This document shows positions 10,952 to 23,940 of a DNA stretch of 64,000 nt, one piece after another. This stretch comes from Perilla frutescens (Eukaryota; Streptophyta; Magnoliopsida; Lamiales; Lamiaceae), in NCBI GenBank assembly GCA_026008535.1, contig BRKX01000006.1, positions 7,462,501 to 7,526,500 of the forward strand, written 5' to 3'. The notes under the pieces were generated by a model, which saw nothing but the letters and a program-made list of their open reading frames with translations, had not been told where the DNA came from and did no database searches. The translations under genes were made by a program, and so were the position numbers. Each line of letters opens with the position of its first letter. The stretch's first letter is position 1.

Positions 10952-13461
10952 ATGGCGGATAATCCTCCATCAGTTCAAGACCCGATGATTGCTCAAATGT
11001 AAAGGCAATTAGAGGTGATGCAAGAACAATTGAGAACCTAAGAGGAGGCTCAAAATAGAAACGTGGAGGCACCAATCCGAAACCTCTTCCAACCCGTCGT
11101 TGATCAAGGGGTAGCGAATGGCCCACCCATTCAAGCAAATAATTTTGAGCTCAAGACATCGCTCATCCTCATGCTCCAACAACATCCTTTAAATGAATGG
11201 CTATGAAGGATCCGAATGAGCACATTCAGAAATTTCTTGAGTACAGTGGGACCATGAAGGTAAATGGAGTCCCAGAAGATACTATTCGAGTTAGGATCTT
11301 TCCATTCTCCTTGAGCGACAAGGCGGAAACATGGTGGTTGGGCCAAGCCTAAGGGTCGTTCCAAACTTGGGACCAATTGGTGATGAAGTTCTTACACAAG
11401 TTTTTTCCACCCGGAAAAACTCTCAAGCTCAAGGGTGAAATCACTGTCTTCAAGTAATGGGATGAGGAGAGCATGTATGAGGTATGAGAACGCTTTAGAG
11501 AGATGCTAAGAAAGTGTCCCAATCATGGGTATGGCACCGATCATCAAGTGTGCATATTCTATGGGGGAAGCAAAAATGAAGTGAGAACACTCATGGATAT
11601 GGCCGCGGGAGGATCACTCTTAGCAAGAGGACTGGAAGAAGCCTTGAGGATAATTGAAAAAATGGCTTCAAATTCATTTCAATGGCCGACGGCAAGAGAG
11701 GGAGTCCAAATTCTAAAGAAAGTGGCTTCTACTTCAAGTTTGGATGCACTTCGGCTTTTGGTGGCTCAAATGGCAACCTTAAATTCAAAAATTGAAGCCT
11801 TTACCAATCCAAAAGCCGAGTCTTCTCAAAGTCAATTTGAGGAGGTGAACTATGTGAACCAAGGAGGCTATTCGAATCAACAAAGGCCATTCAATTCGGG
11901 GTACAAGCCCCAATATGGAGGTCAATATGGTGGAAATCAAGGTTACCAAAATAGGGCTCAACATCCAAACTTATCCTATAGTAACCCAAACAATGCCATC
12001 CAACCACCTCCTAGTTTTTCGGTTACAAATGGTGTCATTGATGAGTAGAAGAAGCCAAAGATGGATGAACTTTTGATGGCATTTATGGGAAAGATGGAGA
12101 ACTACATGAAAGACTCTCAAGCTCATTTCGGGAAGTTAGAGAATACCGTCGGAGCAATTGGCAACCAAGTCAACACATTGGAGAAGCAAATGGGACAATT
12201 TGCTACTATCTTGGGAAGCCAACATCAATAAGGCAAGTTCCCAAGCAACACAACCGTGAATCTGAAGGATCAATGCAAGGCCATTACCTTGAGGAGTGGA
12301 ACCGCTTATGATGTCCCCGAGATGCCGGATGAAGAAGAAAGCCAAGGAAAGGTTGATGAGCAACCTAGAGAAGAGAAGAAAGAAGAGGGACAAAGTCAAG
12401 AGGACTTGAGTCCCAAATTGAAGAAAAATGATGAACTTAAGAAAGGGAAAGAAAAAGAAGTACCAACAAGAAAGATGCCGGAAGAGTACAAAGTACCCAT
12501 ATCATATCGATAAAGACTCCAAAAGGTGAAGAGTGACGAGCAATTTTCTCAGTTCCTCGACATTTTTAGGAAGGTACAAATCAACATCCCTCTTGTTGAA
12601 GCACTTTAACAAATGCCAAACTATGCAAAGTTTTTGAAGGATATGATTTCAAAAAGAGAAGATGTGGGGAGTATGAGACGGTCAACTTGACCGAGAATTG
12701 TAGTGTTCTACTACAAAGGAAGTTGCCCGCAAAGATGAAAGATCCAGGAAGCTTCAACATCTCGGTCACCATTGGAGATAATTATGTGGCAAAGACATTA
12801 TGTGATCTAGGGGCAAGTATCAACTTGATGCCCCTGTCATTCTTTTCAAAGTTAAAGATGGGAGATATCAAGCCTACCACAATTTGCCTTCAAATGGCCG
12901 ATCGATCTATGACGTATCCGAAAGGGGTGGTAGAAGACGTGCTTGTGAAGGTTAACAAGTTCATCTTCCCGGTTGACTTTATGGTACATGATATGGAAGA
13001 AGACAAGGAAGTTCCTCTCATGCTTGGGTGACCGTTCTTAAAAACGGGCAAGACTTTGATTGATGTGGAAAAAAAGGAGCTTACCTTGAGAGTAAATGAA
13101 GAAAAGATCATTTTTTCCCTCCAAAAAGCGATGCAACATTCCGAAGAAGAGGCGAAGAACATACAGGAGTGCAAGGTGCTCTAAATGGTGGATGAATGTG
13201 TAGAAAAGGAGTTGTGTAGATCAAAAGATCCTCTTGAGATTTGCATCTCTAACTCTATCTTTAATTCTTTACCTAATGATGATATTGGTCTTTTTGATTC
13301 CGTCTCTATGATGACTTCATTTCAGAAATTGTACTTGAGGAAGCCCAAATTTCTCCCATTGAGAGACGAGGACCAAACATCAAAGGAGGAAGAGTCAAAA
13401 GCAAAGGAAGAAACCATGGAGTTGAAGTCCCTACCTACACACTTAAGGTATGCGTATCTAA
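10952..13461 (+). pseudogene. Athila element 2 gag-protease (many stops)
   Basis: The start ATG is placed by alignment with the intact gag of element 3. Recognisable parts are the gag core (11503-12048: G-Y-G-T-D-H-Q-V-C, then a Q/N/Y/G-rich region), an acidic K/E-rich linker (12256-12513), and the protease (L-C-D-L-G-A-S near 12801, then L-M-L-G before a TGA where the other copies have R-P-F-L). In-frame stops occur, for example, at C-A-A codons turned TAA near 10999, 11039, 11454, 12229 and 12607, and a CGA turned TGA near 13028. It cannot encode a functional capsid or protease. The 3' end is a deletion junction at about 13461. Confidence 0.85.
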
Positions 13462-15320
13462 ACCTCTTTGTCGTCTACTTGAAAAAGCCGTTGAGTTTGA
13501 TTTTGATTCTAATTGTTTGCAGGCTTTTGAGACGTTGAAGAAGGCCCTCATCACAACACCCGTACTTATCACACCCGATTGGAGTGAGCCATTCGAGGTG
13601 ATGTGTGATGCAAGCGAGATAGCGGTGGGAGCCGCTCTTGGTCAAAAGAGGGACAAGCTCTTTCGGGTGATTTACTACGAAGTAGAACGTTGGATCCGGC
13701 CCAAATCAACTACACCACCACGGAGAAAGAGCTCTTGGCGGTGGTATACACATTTGACAAGTTTAAGTCCTATCTCATTGGGGCCCGAACTATTATACAC
13801 ACCGACCACGCCGCCTTAAGGCATCTCTTTGCCAAGAAGGACGCAAAGCCGAGGCTCATAAGATGGATTCTCCTTCTCCAAGAATTTGATGTAGAAATCC
13901 GAGATAGAAAAGGATGCGAGAATGTGGTTGCAGATCATTTATCTCGGTTGGAGCACGTGAAAGGAGAGGAAGAGAACACATGGCCAATCAATGAGAGTTT
14001 CCCCGACGAGAGAATTATGTCGGCATCAATAAAAGTCCCGTGGTTCGCAGATATTGTCAACTACCTTGTTGCCAAAGTCATGCCTGTAGAGATGGAGAGC
14101 TACCAAAGGAAGAAATTCTTCCACGATCTTAAGTTCTACATATGGGAGGAGCCTTATCTTTTTAGAAGATATGCCGATTCCATGCTTAGAAGATGTATAC
14201 CGGAGGAAGAATGGAACGATATTCTAAGGGCATGCCATGATTCACCTTGTGGAGGCCACTTTGCATCCAATAGAACCGCTAGAAAGATTCTACAAAGCGG
14301 GTTCTATTGGTCCTCCATATTCAAAGATTGTGGAGAATTTGTAAAGGCATACGAGAGATGCCAAAAGATGGGCTCTATTTCCAAAAGGGATGAGATGCCA
14401 ATGAGCGCCATTATTGAAGTGGAGTTGTTCGACGTATGAGGGATTAGCTTCATGGGACCATTTGTGGCTTTCGAGAGAAATCTCTACATACTCCTAGCAG
14501 TGGACTATCTCTCCCGGTGGATTGAAGAAAGTCCCACTAAGACAAATGATTCAAAGATTGTGCTCAAGTTCCTCTAAAGGAACATTTTGACAAGATATGG
14601 GGCTCCAAGAGCCTTGATTAGTGATGGAGGCACCCACTTTTGCAATAAGTGGATGGAAGTCTCCTAGCACGACATGGAGTGAAGAACAAGGTGACGACTC
14701 CCCACCACCCACAAGCTAATGGGCAAGCCGAGCTTGCAAATAGAGAGGTGAAACAAGTCCTCCAAAAGGTGGTGAAAACAAACAGAAAAGATTGGTCGAG
14801 CCACCTCGATGAAGCACTTTGGGCCTATCGAACAGCTTACAAGAATCCATTGGGCATGTCTCCCTATCAAATGGTGTTTAAGAAGTCTTGTCACCTTCCA
14901 ATTGAGCTCACTCACAAGGCGTATTGGGCCACCAAAAAGCTCAATCTTGACTTTGAAATGTTGGGAAAGGAAAGAATCTTCCGCTTGAATGAAATTGATG
15001 AATTTAGGCTTGAGGCCTTTGAGAATTCTTCCATCCACAAGATGAGGACCAAACTCTACCACGACAAGTTCTTAAGGAAGAAAGAACTTGCACCCGGAGA
15101 TGCCGTGTTGCTTTTTAACTCGAGGCTGAAATTGTTTCCCGGGAAACTTAAAACAAAGTGGGGAGGTCCTTACTTAATCTCAAAGATATTTGGGAGTGGA
15201 GCGGTAGAATTGCAAGCCAAGGATGGAAGTCAATTCGTTGTCAATAGGCAACGTGTGAAGAAATTCTACAACACGGAGGAGCAAGCCGAAGTGTTTGTCC
15301 TCTATTTGAAAAACGTTTGA
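13462..15320 (+). pseudogene. Athila element 2 pol remnant: RNase H and integrase, RT deleted
   Basis: The frame jumps from the end of the protease linker (L-R-Y-A-Y-L) straight into sequence homologous to element 1 position 1676 onward (K-P-L-C-R-L-L-E-K). The whole RT catalytic region, including F-M-D-D, is therefore missing. RNase H (C-D-A-S-E-I-A-V-G), the integrase zinc finger and parts of the DDE core (13690-14439, 14649-15320) are recognisable. Stops include TGG to TGA near 14437 and CAA to TAA near 14575, plus a small deletion near 14655. The element could only have moved with enzymes from another copy after this deletion. Confidence 0.88.
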
Positions 15321-16003
15321 AGACCATATCTTATCGAGCTCACGACGTTAAATTAAGCGCTAGTTGTGAAGCAACCCAATGGTTTTTAAATTTTTGATTG
15401 GTTTATTTTTCTTTTATGTTGGTTAATTTGTGTTTTGTTTGTCTAATTTAATTTTGTTGTGATTTTTGTATAACTTTGAGGAGGTTTTTAATCTTAATAC
15501 GAGTGTTTGTGAGTTGTAGGTGATAAATCTATATAAGTAAATCGAATTGGGATGAAAATGGGGAGTAATATTCAAAAGTTGGATGCAAATAACACGAAAA
15601 AGGGGTCAAGTCATGAAACCCAGGCCCAAAACGCGACTTCATCAAGTCGCGTGACACTATGGCCAAGACGCGGCCTCAAACCGTGACTATCCAAGGTCAC
15701 GTTTTAACACAAGGCAGAAGCGCGGCCTTAAAACGCGATGTATAAGTCGTTTTGCAGAGCTTTCAGACATGAAACCTTCTTCTACCGAACCGTGACCCTA
15801 AAGCGTGACCCAAAGGAATCGTGCCTCACTCTGCAGCCCAAACGTGGGCTTCAAACGTGACAGTGGTTGCGCCCCGCTGTATCCAGACAGGTTTTTATTC
15901 CCTTTTATCTTCATTTCACACACTCATTTTACACTCTACTCACTCTAACTCGTACCCACTCTCTCATACACGAAACTTCACGTCTCCTCCATCAAGATTC
16001 AAG
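15321..16003 (+). other. Element 2 pol-env spacer with GC-rich patch
   Basis: No credible ORF. The block 15640-15890 repeats GCGAC/CGCGGCC words and has TTTTGCAGAGCTTTCAGAC, matching phrases of the LTR (20690-20880). It ends at a donor-like AAG followed by GTAAATCTCTCAA at 16004. Confidence 0.5.
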
Positions 16004-17068
16004 GTAAATCTCTCAACTCTTTCCTTAATCTAGATACATTATCCCTTTTACAATAGTATATTGAGTATTCATTGTTCTTATGCAAGAATTTGGGATTTTT
16101 CATATTGTGTGCCCTAGGTTTAAATTGAACGAATTTGCCATGATTTTTCATTAATTTTTGCTTACATTTGATGAACATTGAAATTTAGAGCATGGATTTG
16201 GTATGAGATTGAGAAATTTGTTGGAATTTGGTTAGAATGGGTTTCAATTCTTCATTAATTTGGGCAAGAACTTTGTGAACTTCAATTTTTCTAATTAGTT
16301 GCTTGTTCTTGTCCAAATTATTACTTTAATAGTGGTAATTGTCACAATACATGAACTTGAAGACATTTGTTACTCAATATCAATATTTAGGATGATAAAG
16401 AATCAATTGTTGAGCTTTGATTATGCAAATGAGGTACACTATGCTAAATTATTGCATCATTTGGTCTTCTTGATGAAGTTTTCTTCCTCATTTTCATCTC
16501 TATGTAGTTCTAAGCACAATTCATGAGAATGGGATTTTATTGTGAGGCATGCTAGAGTAATAGGGGTCTCTTTGTGTTGGATTTTGTCATATGTATTTGG
16601 AGCCCCTCTTGCAATGATTTTGTACCTTTTTGCTTGATGTAAATTGACTATTCTCTAGAAAATTGAGCTACTTGAAACAAACATTGTTAATATCCTATGG
16701 GTGTTGATTTTGTCACATTTATTTAGGTCTTTCCCTTGTGAAAATGGCAACAGTGCTTATGTTTTGATGGCACTTTTATCTTGATTTGTTTTTGATATTG
16801 TCATACTTGGTCTGAGACTTCCTTAATCAAGATAAAGTTGCACTCATTCTCAATTTTTTGTGTTTGATAGTGATGTGAATCGGTTGATTGTGAAGGATTG
16901 ACTATGCAATGCATAAGTTTGTTTTAATGAGGGATCTCTATTTTGTTCAACAAAGTGAAATGTGGGAATGATTTGGACTTTATCATATCTTTTAAATTCT
17001 CATTTTCTTTGTCGAAATGATGATTTAATTGTGTTTATAAGCTCTAAGCCTTGCTAACTCTTTTGTAG
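16004..17068 (+). other. Putative intron upstream of the element 2 env-like ORF
   Basis: It starts GTAAATCTCTCAA and ends ACTCTTTTGTAG, nine bases before the ATG at 17078. It is T-rich, without a supportable ORF, and syntenic with 4149-5417 in element 1. Confidence 0.5.
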
Positions 17069-17077
17069 ATACCAAAA

Positions 17078-18817
17078 ATGGGACGAAGAGGTAGAAAATC
17101 TTTAAGAAGAGCCGAACCCGAAACTGAATCTGATCCGAAGGTAGAGGCCCAAGAAGAAGAACAAGATGAGGATTTGGTGGTAAATCATCCTATGAGATTT
17201 CGCATCTACCTTGGAAGTGATGAATACTATAAAAATTGGCAAAGGCTTTTCAATGTCAACCTTGTCACAAAAAGGTTTATGTACAGTAAAACATGTGAGG
17301 CTCTCGGGATCAAAGACGATGTATGGAGGCTTTTGGACTAAATGGGATGGCTCCAAGCCATGGATAGGAACTGCATAACGTTTCCTCTCTTGGTTAGAGA
17401 GCTGCTAAGCACATTTGAGATGAAGAGAACGACAAGAGGGGGCCTATCTGATGCACATTCCGGATGGGTAACACAGTCCGTGAGCTTACAGTGGAACAAC
17501 TGAATGAGACTTTCAATGCTCCTACTGACGATCTCTATCACCAACCTTGAGAGTACAATCAAGATATTACCTACCGCCTCCTATGCCTCACAGAGTCAGA
17601 CACAGAAAAATACAACTCCAGAACAGCAAAGGTATCTGCAATGCCTAACCCGGTTTTCCGATACCTATACCGCATCTTAGCGAACACAATTTTTGCTCGA
17701 AGAGAAAACAACGGGTTGAGGACTTCGGAGTTGTTTGCACTTTGGGCTATGTTGAATGGGGTCCACTTGAACTTTGGTGCTTTCCTCATGGAGCAGCTTT
17801 ACAAGCAATCACACCTTGACAACGGGCACTTCTGCATTGGAGGAATGATCACCCCGATTGCCGAGCACTTCGGCATCAATCTTGATGACTATCTTGATAA
17901 TAGAGAATTGAGGCTGCTGAACCTCAACTATTTGAGAAATGTGAAGATCCTGAGCTCCGATTTGAAGACATATTTGTTGAACATGAGAGCTGGAGGAACC
18001 TTCATATTGCCCAACACAGCACTCACTCATGTGTCGAATTACCAAGAGAGGGAAAATTGGAAGATAGAGATGGTGGCTCACTTGGCGGCTATAGCTACAG
18101 CTGGAGTACCAAGGAAGATTCGAGCCTCCGTTGAGGGCCAAGGAGAGGAAGGTGGCGGCAATGGGGGAGAGAGATCCTCCACTGCTACATTCAGACGAGG
18201 GCGGCGCTACACGGAAGAGCGAATTCCCGGCCGTTTCGACATATTGGATGGTTACATGACTTTGATGGATGAGTCCATGCAGAATTGGAGGAGTGATGTG
18301 CACGATGAGTTTGGGACGCTAAGGCAAGACATGTACACAAGGTTCGATGATATCCGACACGACATGTATGGCAAAATGGGACAGATTCAGTCCAGCGTTT
18401 ATGATAGATTTCATGCCATAAAGACGGATATTGACGAGAGGTTCACGGGCGTTAGGAGTGACATCAGGGGTCTAGCTGATAACATGAGCTCATTTCGATT
18501 CGAGATACAGGACCTAGCCGGACTTTTCACAGCAGCAGCCCTACACTCCGTCGTAGCATCAACAACAGATGACTCCCTACCACTCCTACCAGCCGCAACA
18601 GCAGCAACCGTTCCAGTCGATGCAGCAATTCCCGACTGGACAGTTTTTGGCGTCCTCATCCTCCTTTCAACAATTTCAGCAGATGCCGATGGGCCAATTC
18701 ATGGCAACCTCCTCGCAGCAGTTTCAGCAGTTCCAGACCTCTCAGTTCATGCCGTCATCCTTTTCACAGCAGTTTCCACATCAGTCTCCGCATCACCAGC
18801 AGCATCCACCTCACTGA
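17078..18817 (+). pseudogene. Athila ORF1/env-like protein, element 2 (broken)
   Basis: Same family as the ORF at 5442. The basic/acidic N-terminus is open to a TAA at 17339-17341 (CAA in relatives). A frameshift follows near 17440 and another TGA near 17548. The core from M-P-N-P-V-F-R-Y-L (17641) is then open through the G-G-M-I-T-P-I-A-E-H-F region and the D-x-Y/R-F coiled-coil repeat. The last part is a glutamine-rich tail ending at 18817, in a different frame from the core after about 18530. No membrane segment is evident. Confidence 0.8.
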
Positions 18818-20362
18818 GCCGTTAGTGACCCTTCCCACCATCTTTTTACCTCCAAACTTATTTCCTCACTTGGATCAAAATAAGTTTGAGGGAGGGGGAG
18901 AGAATAATGGTGGCAATGATCTTTTCTGCTCATTTATTGCTTTATTTTAAAACATTGTCTAGTTAATTTAATTATGTTTTTGGATATTGGAGCATGTTCG
19001 GATGTTTGAGCATGCTTAGTTTTATTTATGCTTTGGATTATGTTAGATTTTTTTAAGTTGATTTATGTATGTTGGATAGATTGGATGGAGGCAATTGATG
19101 GATATTCGATCGCATGCCATTTTGTTTCATGAGCATGTGATGTTTTATCTATGTTTTTGTTCGATTATCTTATAATATATGGTTCGGGGATATTTTGACT
19201 TAAATAGGTGTATGTTCTCGTAACATGATATGAATTATGAGAGCATGTTTTTGATGAAATTGGAATCGTTGATGAGCATGAGCTTATGTTGAATTTTTTT
19301 TTTGAAAAATGTTGATAAAAGGCATGATTTTATGGCATGAGAATGCAAACAAGGTTCTTGTAGTGTCTCAAAATTACAATTATTGAAGGAAAAGCTTACC
19401 TTGAGAAGATTTTGATCCAAAGATTACAAAAGTGTGATCTTTTCTTTGATGAGTGATTGATGGTCTTCTTGGTGCACTAGTCTTTCTCTAGAACTTGTTT
19501 TGTGACTTAATTGAGGTTACAATTGTGTGTTTGATTTCTTGAAAATGACTTAAGGCCATTTGTTGTTTAAACCTTATGATAATCAAAATACTTTACCTTC
19601 CTATACAAATCAAATCCCTTGCAATCCCTTTTGTGCCTTGAAATGTTTCTCTGATATTGTTGGGTTTGACAAGATTGTGTATATTCTTTCAATTGAAACT
19701 TTTGAGAAATCTTGTAATTGGAAAAAGGTAAAATGTTGAAATACTCTTGTGTTGAAAAAGAACAAAAAAAAGTGAATTATCTTGATTAGAATTGAAAATG
19801 AAGAAAAGAAGGGATATTTGCACAATATGATCACAAATGAAAAGAGTAAAGAAATGATGAAAAATTTAGAAAAATCTCAAATAGATGGGGTTGTGAATCA
19901 AAAAGGGTAGAAGAGAACTTGTGTGGTTCTTCTTACTTGGTAATGAAATTGAATTTGGTTTTTGTTGGGAAGCCACTTAGCCAAATATGTACCTATCTTT
20001 CTGAAAAGCCTTCGCTACAACCCGAAAGCCCTTAATGATTCTTGTTTGAGAACACACATGGAGTAGTGGAGATTTTAGTCACTTTGCAAGCTTATGGTAG
20101 GATTCTAGTGCACTCTTGACCTTGAGCGGATACACGTCTAGCCTATACACTCGAGAGTGAGCGTTTATTGATCCTTGTGAGAGCTTGAACTTCGGTAATT
20201 GTATCATGATGATTTTATTGTACTTGTTTATGTTTGATTGCCAATATCATCTATGCGTTGCTCATCTTTTGATTTTTTGAAGTAAATTGCCATCTTGATT
20301 CCACTCTGCTCAATTAGTTTGCTCTTGTACTCTTATTTTTGTTTGGGGACAAACAAATATCT
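18818..20362 (+). other. Element 2 3' non-coding region
   Basis: AT-rich spacer aligned with 7199-8732. Apart from the hairpin and purine tract I see no gene. Confidence 0.65.
18852..18904 (+). repeat. Hairpin plus second polypurine tract, element 2
   Basis: CCAAACTTATTT at 18852-18863 pairs with AAATAAGTTTG at 18878-18888, followed by the purine-only run AGGGAGGGGGAGAGAA. It lies at the same position after the env-like ORF as in element 1. Confidence 0.65.
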
Positions 20363-20376
20363 AAGTTTGGGGGAGT
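20363..20376 (+). promoter_or_regulatory. Polypurine tract of element 2
   Basis: AAGTTTGGGGGAGT lies directly before the LTR start TGATGAGTGC. Confidence 0.8.
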
Positions 20377-21881
20377 TGATGAGTGCATAATTTGCACTCA
20401 TTTGAACTCATTTTGAGTGCATTTGTACTTAGTTATCATGTATATATATTGTAGATATTGTTAATTTTGCTTTAATCTTAAGTTTTATTTAATGTGGCCA
20501 ACATAGGGAATTTTTTAGGTTAGAACAATGCAAAACAAAGTCAAATTGATTTTTGGGATCGATAAAGAGTGCACGAGCAAGAAAATGACTAAGTGCTTGA
20601 GACGCGACCCCAAAACGCGAGTTACTGGTGTCGTGCTTCACAGGCCCTCAAAATGCGATGGAGAAATGCGACCGAAATCTCGCTTTGCAGAAGCTTCAGA
20701 GGCTTGTTTTTCTTCAGTCAAAACCCGACCTACAAACGCGACCTACAAGGGTCGCGCCTCGGTGTCAAAGTGGCACGTGAGTGTTAAACACGACCATCAG
20801 GGGTCACGTGTTGGCCTTCAACCCAAATGCGACCCCAAAACGCGACCAATATCCCGTGTTGCAGAGCTTCAGAGAGCTATTTTTCTTTGTTACAAACTCG
20901 ACCCTCAAGTGCGAGTTCCTAGGGTCAAGTTCCGCACAGACAAAAATTAAAAATTGACTTTTACCATCCAATTATTAGTCCACTACTTTATATATCTATT
21001 GGGGATTTCAAAGAACACCCCCCAACACCCCTTAGACTCAAAAATACACAAGACGAACACCACATTTGGGGATTTTTGAAGATCAAGAAGAAGAAGGAAG
21101 ATCCATCCATCCATTTGAAGATTCAAGTCATTAGATTGAAGAAGAGTGTTCTACATTGGGTTTTATCATCCCTTCTCCTCTTTTAATCTTGTATTTAGAA
21201 TGAGTTTTTGTTCTTCCTTTTGTATTCTTGATTTTGTTGTGAATATGGTTGGCTAGAGCCTTAGGGCTATATGATGTGGTAAACAATGTGAATATTGATC
21301 TTGATTTGGGTTTTATATATATGATTATGCTTTGTCAAGGTTTTAATCCATGCTTGAGCTTGAATGATGTTGTTTGAGTGGCCTTGTTACTAGCATCACA
21401 TGTATGAATCACTTGCATCTAGTCAATCTCGTGATCATAAGCATGCTTGGATTAAATCTTCATAGTTGTTTTCTTAGTCGAATGTCGATTATGTGGAAGG
21501 AAATGTGACCCCTTAGAGCCATTGGTAGGTGCGACCTTGGAATGCGTTAGAGATAGCCATCCTTGTCGCATTCGCAATTTAAGAGATATTCGAGAGAAGC
21601 TCTTTCTATATTCGTGGTCTTCCTATTTATGAACTTGGCATGATTGTGTGTTTAAACCCTTGTTGTTTGATCAATAGGAGCATTGTGTATCCATGTCCTA
21701 GAGTCTCGCCTTTATTTATCTTCAAATCTCCCTTTGTTGATCTTGTTTCTTGCATTCTATTTAGATTGTTTATTGTTGTTGTTTGGTATTGCCTTATTTA
21801 GTTTATGTGTTGGTTTTGTGTTATGATAATCACCCCTCATCTAATCATAGTCTAGATATTTCATCAATCTATCATCGTGGT
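20377..21881 (+). repeat. 3' LTR of Athila element 2, interrupted by the Tat insertion
   Basis: It starts TGATGAGTGC, has a GC-rich GCGACC patch (20600-20930) and stops abruptly after ATCATCGTGGT. The 5' LTR remnant continues from this point for a further ~142 bp (GTGGTACTTGCATTTTC near 10565). The continuation is not found elsewhere in the window. The last five bases, GTGGT, are the expected left target duplication of the Tat element. Confidence 0.85.
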
Positions 21882-22795
21882 TGTAGGCAAATTAAATTTA
21901 TTACCTATTAAATTATGTCATGTGTAAAATAATGAATTAAATATTTTATTATATTTTATTTATATTTTGGGATTAAATTAAATATGATCCTAAGATTAAA
22001 TAAATATATAATTAATATTTATTACATGGATTTTACTGACTAATGAGAAGTTGACATGTGTTAAATCTGCACAGAAAATAAAATATTTAATATGGAGATC
22101 TTCCAGACCAATAGAATTGCGCCACATAAGCCCTAGGCCCATGACCACTCCATCTGAGCCCTAAAAGCCCAAACCTAATTTTCCTAAATTAAATCCTCCT
22201 GCAACTATAAATAGGGGTCTCCATATCATATGAAAGACACCAGAAATCATAATTGAAGAGCTCAAAAAGTTGGAGGAAAATTCTCTACGAAATTCTCTCC
22301 AACATTCAAGGCATTCTAGCGAGATTCAAGCCGTTCTTCATGGAAAGCAACGCATTCTTCGCCGGAATCATCTCAAATCCAGCGCCTGATCCGGAATCAA
22401 GGTTTTCAACCCTCCAGACAGCGTTATAAAGTCAAAGTGTTCAAGGAAGATTCAAGACATTCTTCGTGGAAGTAACACATTCTTCGCCAAAGTCACCTCA
22501 AATTCAGCATTCAATCCGGAATCAAGGTCGTTGGCCCTCCGGATAACGTCATTAAATTCAAACAACAAGTTCAAGAAGATCGAAGAGGCAAATTTGCTCT
22601 GAAGATTTCAAGAACCGTTTGAAGATCAAGTTTTGAAAAGAAGATTTCAAGAAGTGTTTGATGATCAAGATTTGAAGAGAAGAATCAGAGGATCAAGACA
22701 GAGATTATACCACGATCGCACTTTAAATTCAAAGAAGAAATCTGATTGTACACTTTTCGCGTTATTTATTCAAATACATGAAAATTTGTGTTACA
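21882..22795 (+). repeat. 5' LTR of the Tat element
   Basis: It begins TGTAGGCAAA and ends GTGTTACA (TGTA...TACA), 914 bp. It contains a TATA box, TATAAATAG, at 22206-22214. The left border is defined by the break in the Athila LTR at 21881, the right by the PBS a few bases on. Confidence 0.8.
22206..22214 (+). promoter_or_regulatory. TATA box of the Tat LTR promoter
   Basis: TATAAATAG in the 3' half of the LTR, about 590 bp upstream of the LTR end. This position is consistent with a Pol II start at the U3/R border. Confidence 0.5.
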
Positions 22796-22800
22796 AATTT

Positions 22801-22818
22801 TGGCACGCCCAGTGGGAC
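22801..22818 (+). promoter_or_regulatory. Probable primer-binding site of the Tat element
   Basis: TGGCACGCCCAGTGGGAC lies 5 nt after the LTR end and begins with the TGG expected from a tRNA 3' CCA. I do not assign the tRNA. Confidence 0.6.
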
Positions 22819-22858
22819 AATCTCTACCTCTCATCTCTCCTCTTCTCCAAATCCAAAG

Positions 22859-23940
22859 ATGTCCAGAAACTCAACTGCTTCTGAAGCTGCTATGAAGAGC
22901 GTTGGGGTGATTACACGAAGTATGGCTAAACAGGCTTTGGAGGCCTCCAAATTAACTACTGTGGTGAAAAAAGAATCGCATATTGCTGACATAGAAGAAA
23001 ATGGTGAGCAGTTGATAGACGATTCTACATCATGGGCAAGCTACTCACCCGAAGCACCAGTCTTGATGGCAGATGCTTTAACCACAGAAGAACAACTTGC
23101 AAACTTGACGAAGTTGTTTGAGGAAATGCAAAAGCACATACAAAACCAAGATGCAGAGATCTCAAGGTTCCGAAAGGGTAAAGGTCCAGCCGATCATGTC
23201 ATCAAAGAAGAAAAAGAAGAAGAAGATAATGATGATGAAGCATCTTCAAAACGACAGACAAGTGAAGAAAGGAAGCCATATACTAAGAATCTGGAAATCT
23301 CCTCAGATGGTTTCATCCAAATTGATCAGCTCAAGGAGTTTATCGAGGGAACCATCAAGACCAAGTTTGAAGGAAGCACCAAGTCATCTCTAGCTTACTC
23401 CAAACCCTATACCCTGAGGATTGACAGTCTGAAGATGCATCCGGGTTACCAACCTCCCAAATTCTAACAGTTTGATGGAAAAGGCAATCCAAGACAGCAC
23501 ATCACCCATTTCATCGAGACATGCAATAATGCTGGAACTTATGGTGACTACCTAGTAAAACAATTCGTTCGTTCACTCAAGGGCAATGCTTTCGATTGGT
23601 ACACTGATCTGGAGCCAAATATGATTGATAGTTGGGGCAATTGGAGCATGAATTCCTTAATCGCTTTTATAGTACCAGAAGAACTGTTAGCATGGTGGAG
23701 CTCACGAATACACACCAATGGGACGAGGAGCCTGTGATTGACTACATCAATAGATGGAGGAATCTCTGCCTCAACTATAGAGATCGACTGTCAGAAACTT
23801 CTGTTGTAGAGATGTGTATTCAAGGGATGCATTGGGGCCTTCAATACATTCTAAAATGGATACAACCACGTACATTTGAAGACTTAGCTACAAGGGCTCA
23901 TGATATGGAGTTGAGCATGGCAGCTAGTGGAGTTAAATGA
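22859..23940 (+). pseudogene. Tat element gag (broken)
   Basis: The start is placed at the M of M-S-R-N-S-T-A-S at 22859; the upstream in-frame stretch overlaps the PBS. The N-terminal part is followed by an acidic E/D-rich segment and the retrotransposon gag core (R-Q-H-I-T-H-F-I-E-T-C near 23500; L-N-R-F-Y-S-T-R-R near 23650; D-Y-I-N-R-W-R-N-L). The frame has a TAA at 23465-23467 where the family has a glutamine, a one-base loss near 23635, and a TGA at 23938-23940. It would form the capsid of the particle. Confidence 0.85.

Larger units (their letters stand above)
10365..21881 (+). mobile_element. Athila element 2 (old, RT-deleted, split by nested insertions)
   Basis: It consists of a remnant of the 5' LTR (10365-10712), PBS, gag-protease, a pol lacking RT, an env-like ORF, a polypurine tract and a 3' LTR interrupted at 21881. 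It carries many more stops than elements 1 and 3. Many of them are CAA to TAA, CGA to TGA or TGG to TGA when compared with the other copies, which is the signature of methylcytosine deamination. It is the oldest layer in the left third of the window. Confidence 0.88.
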
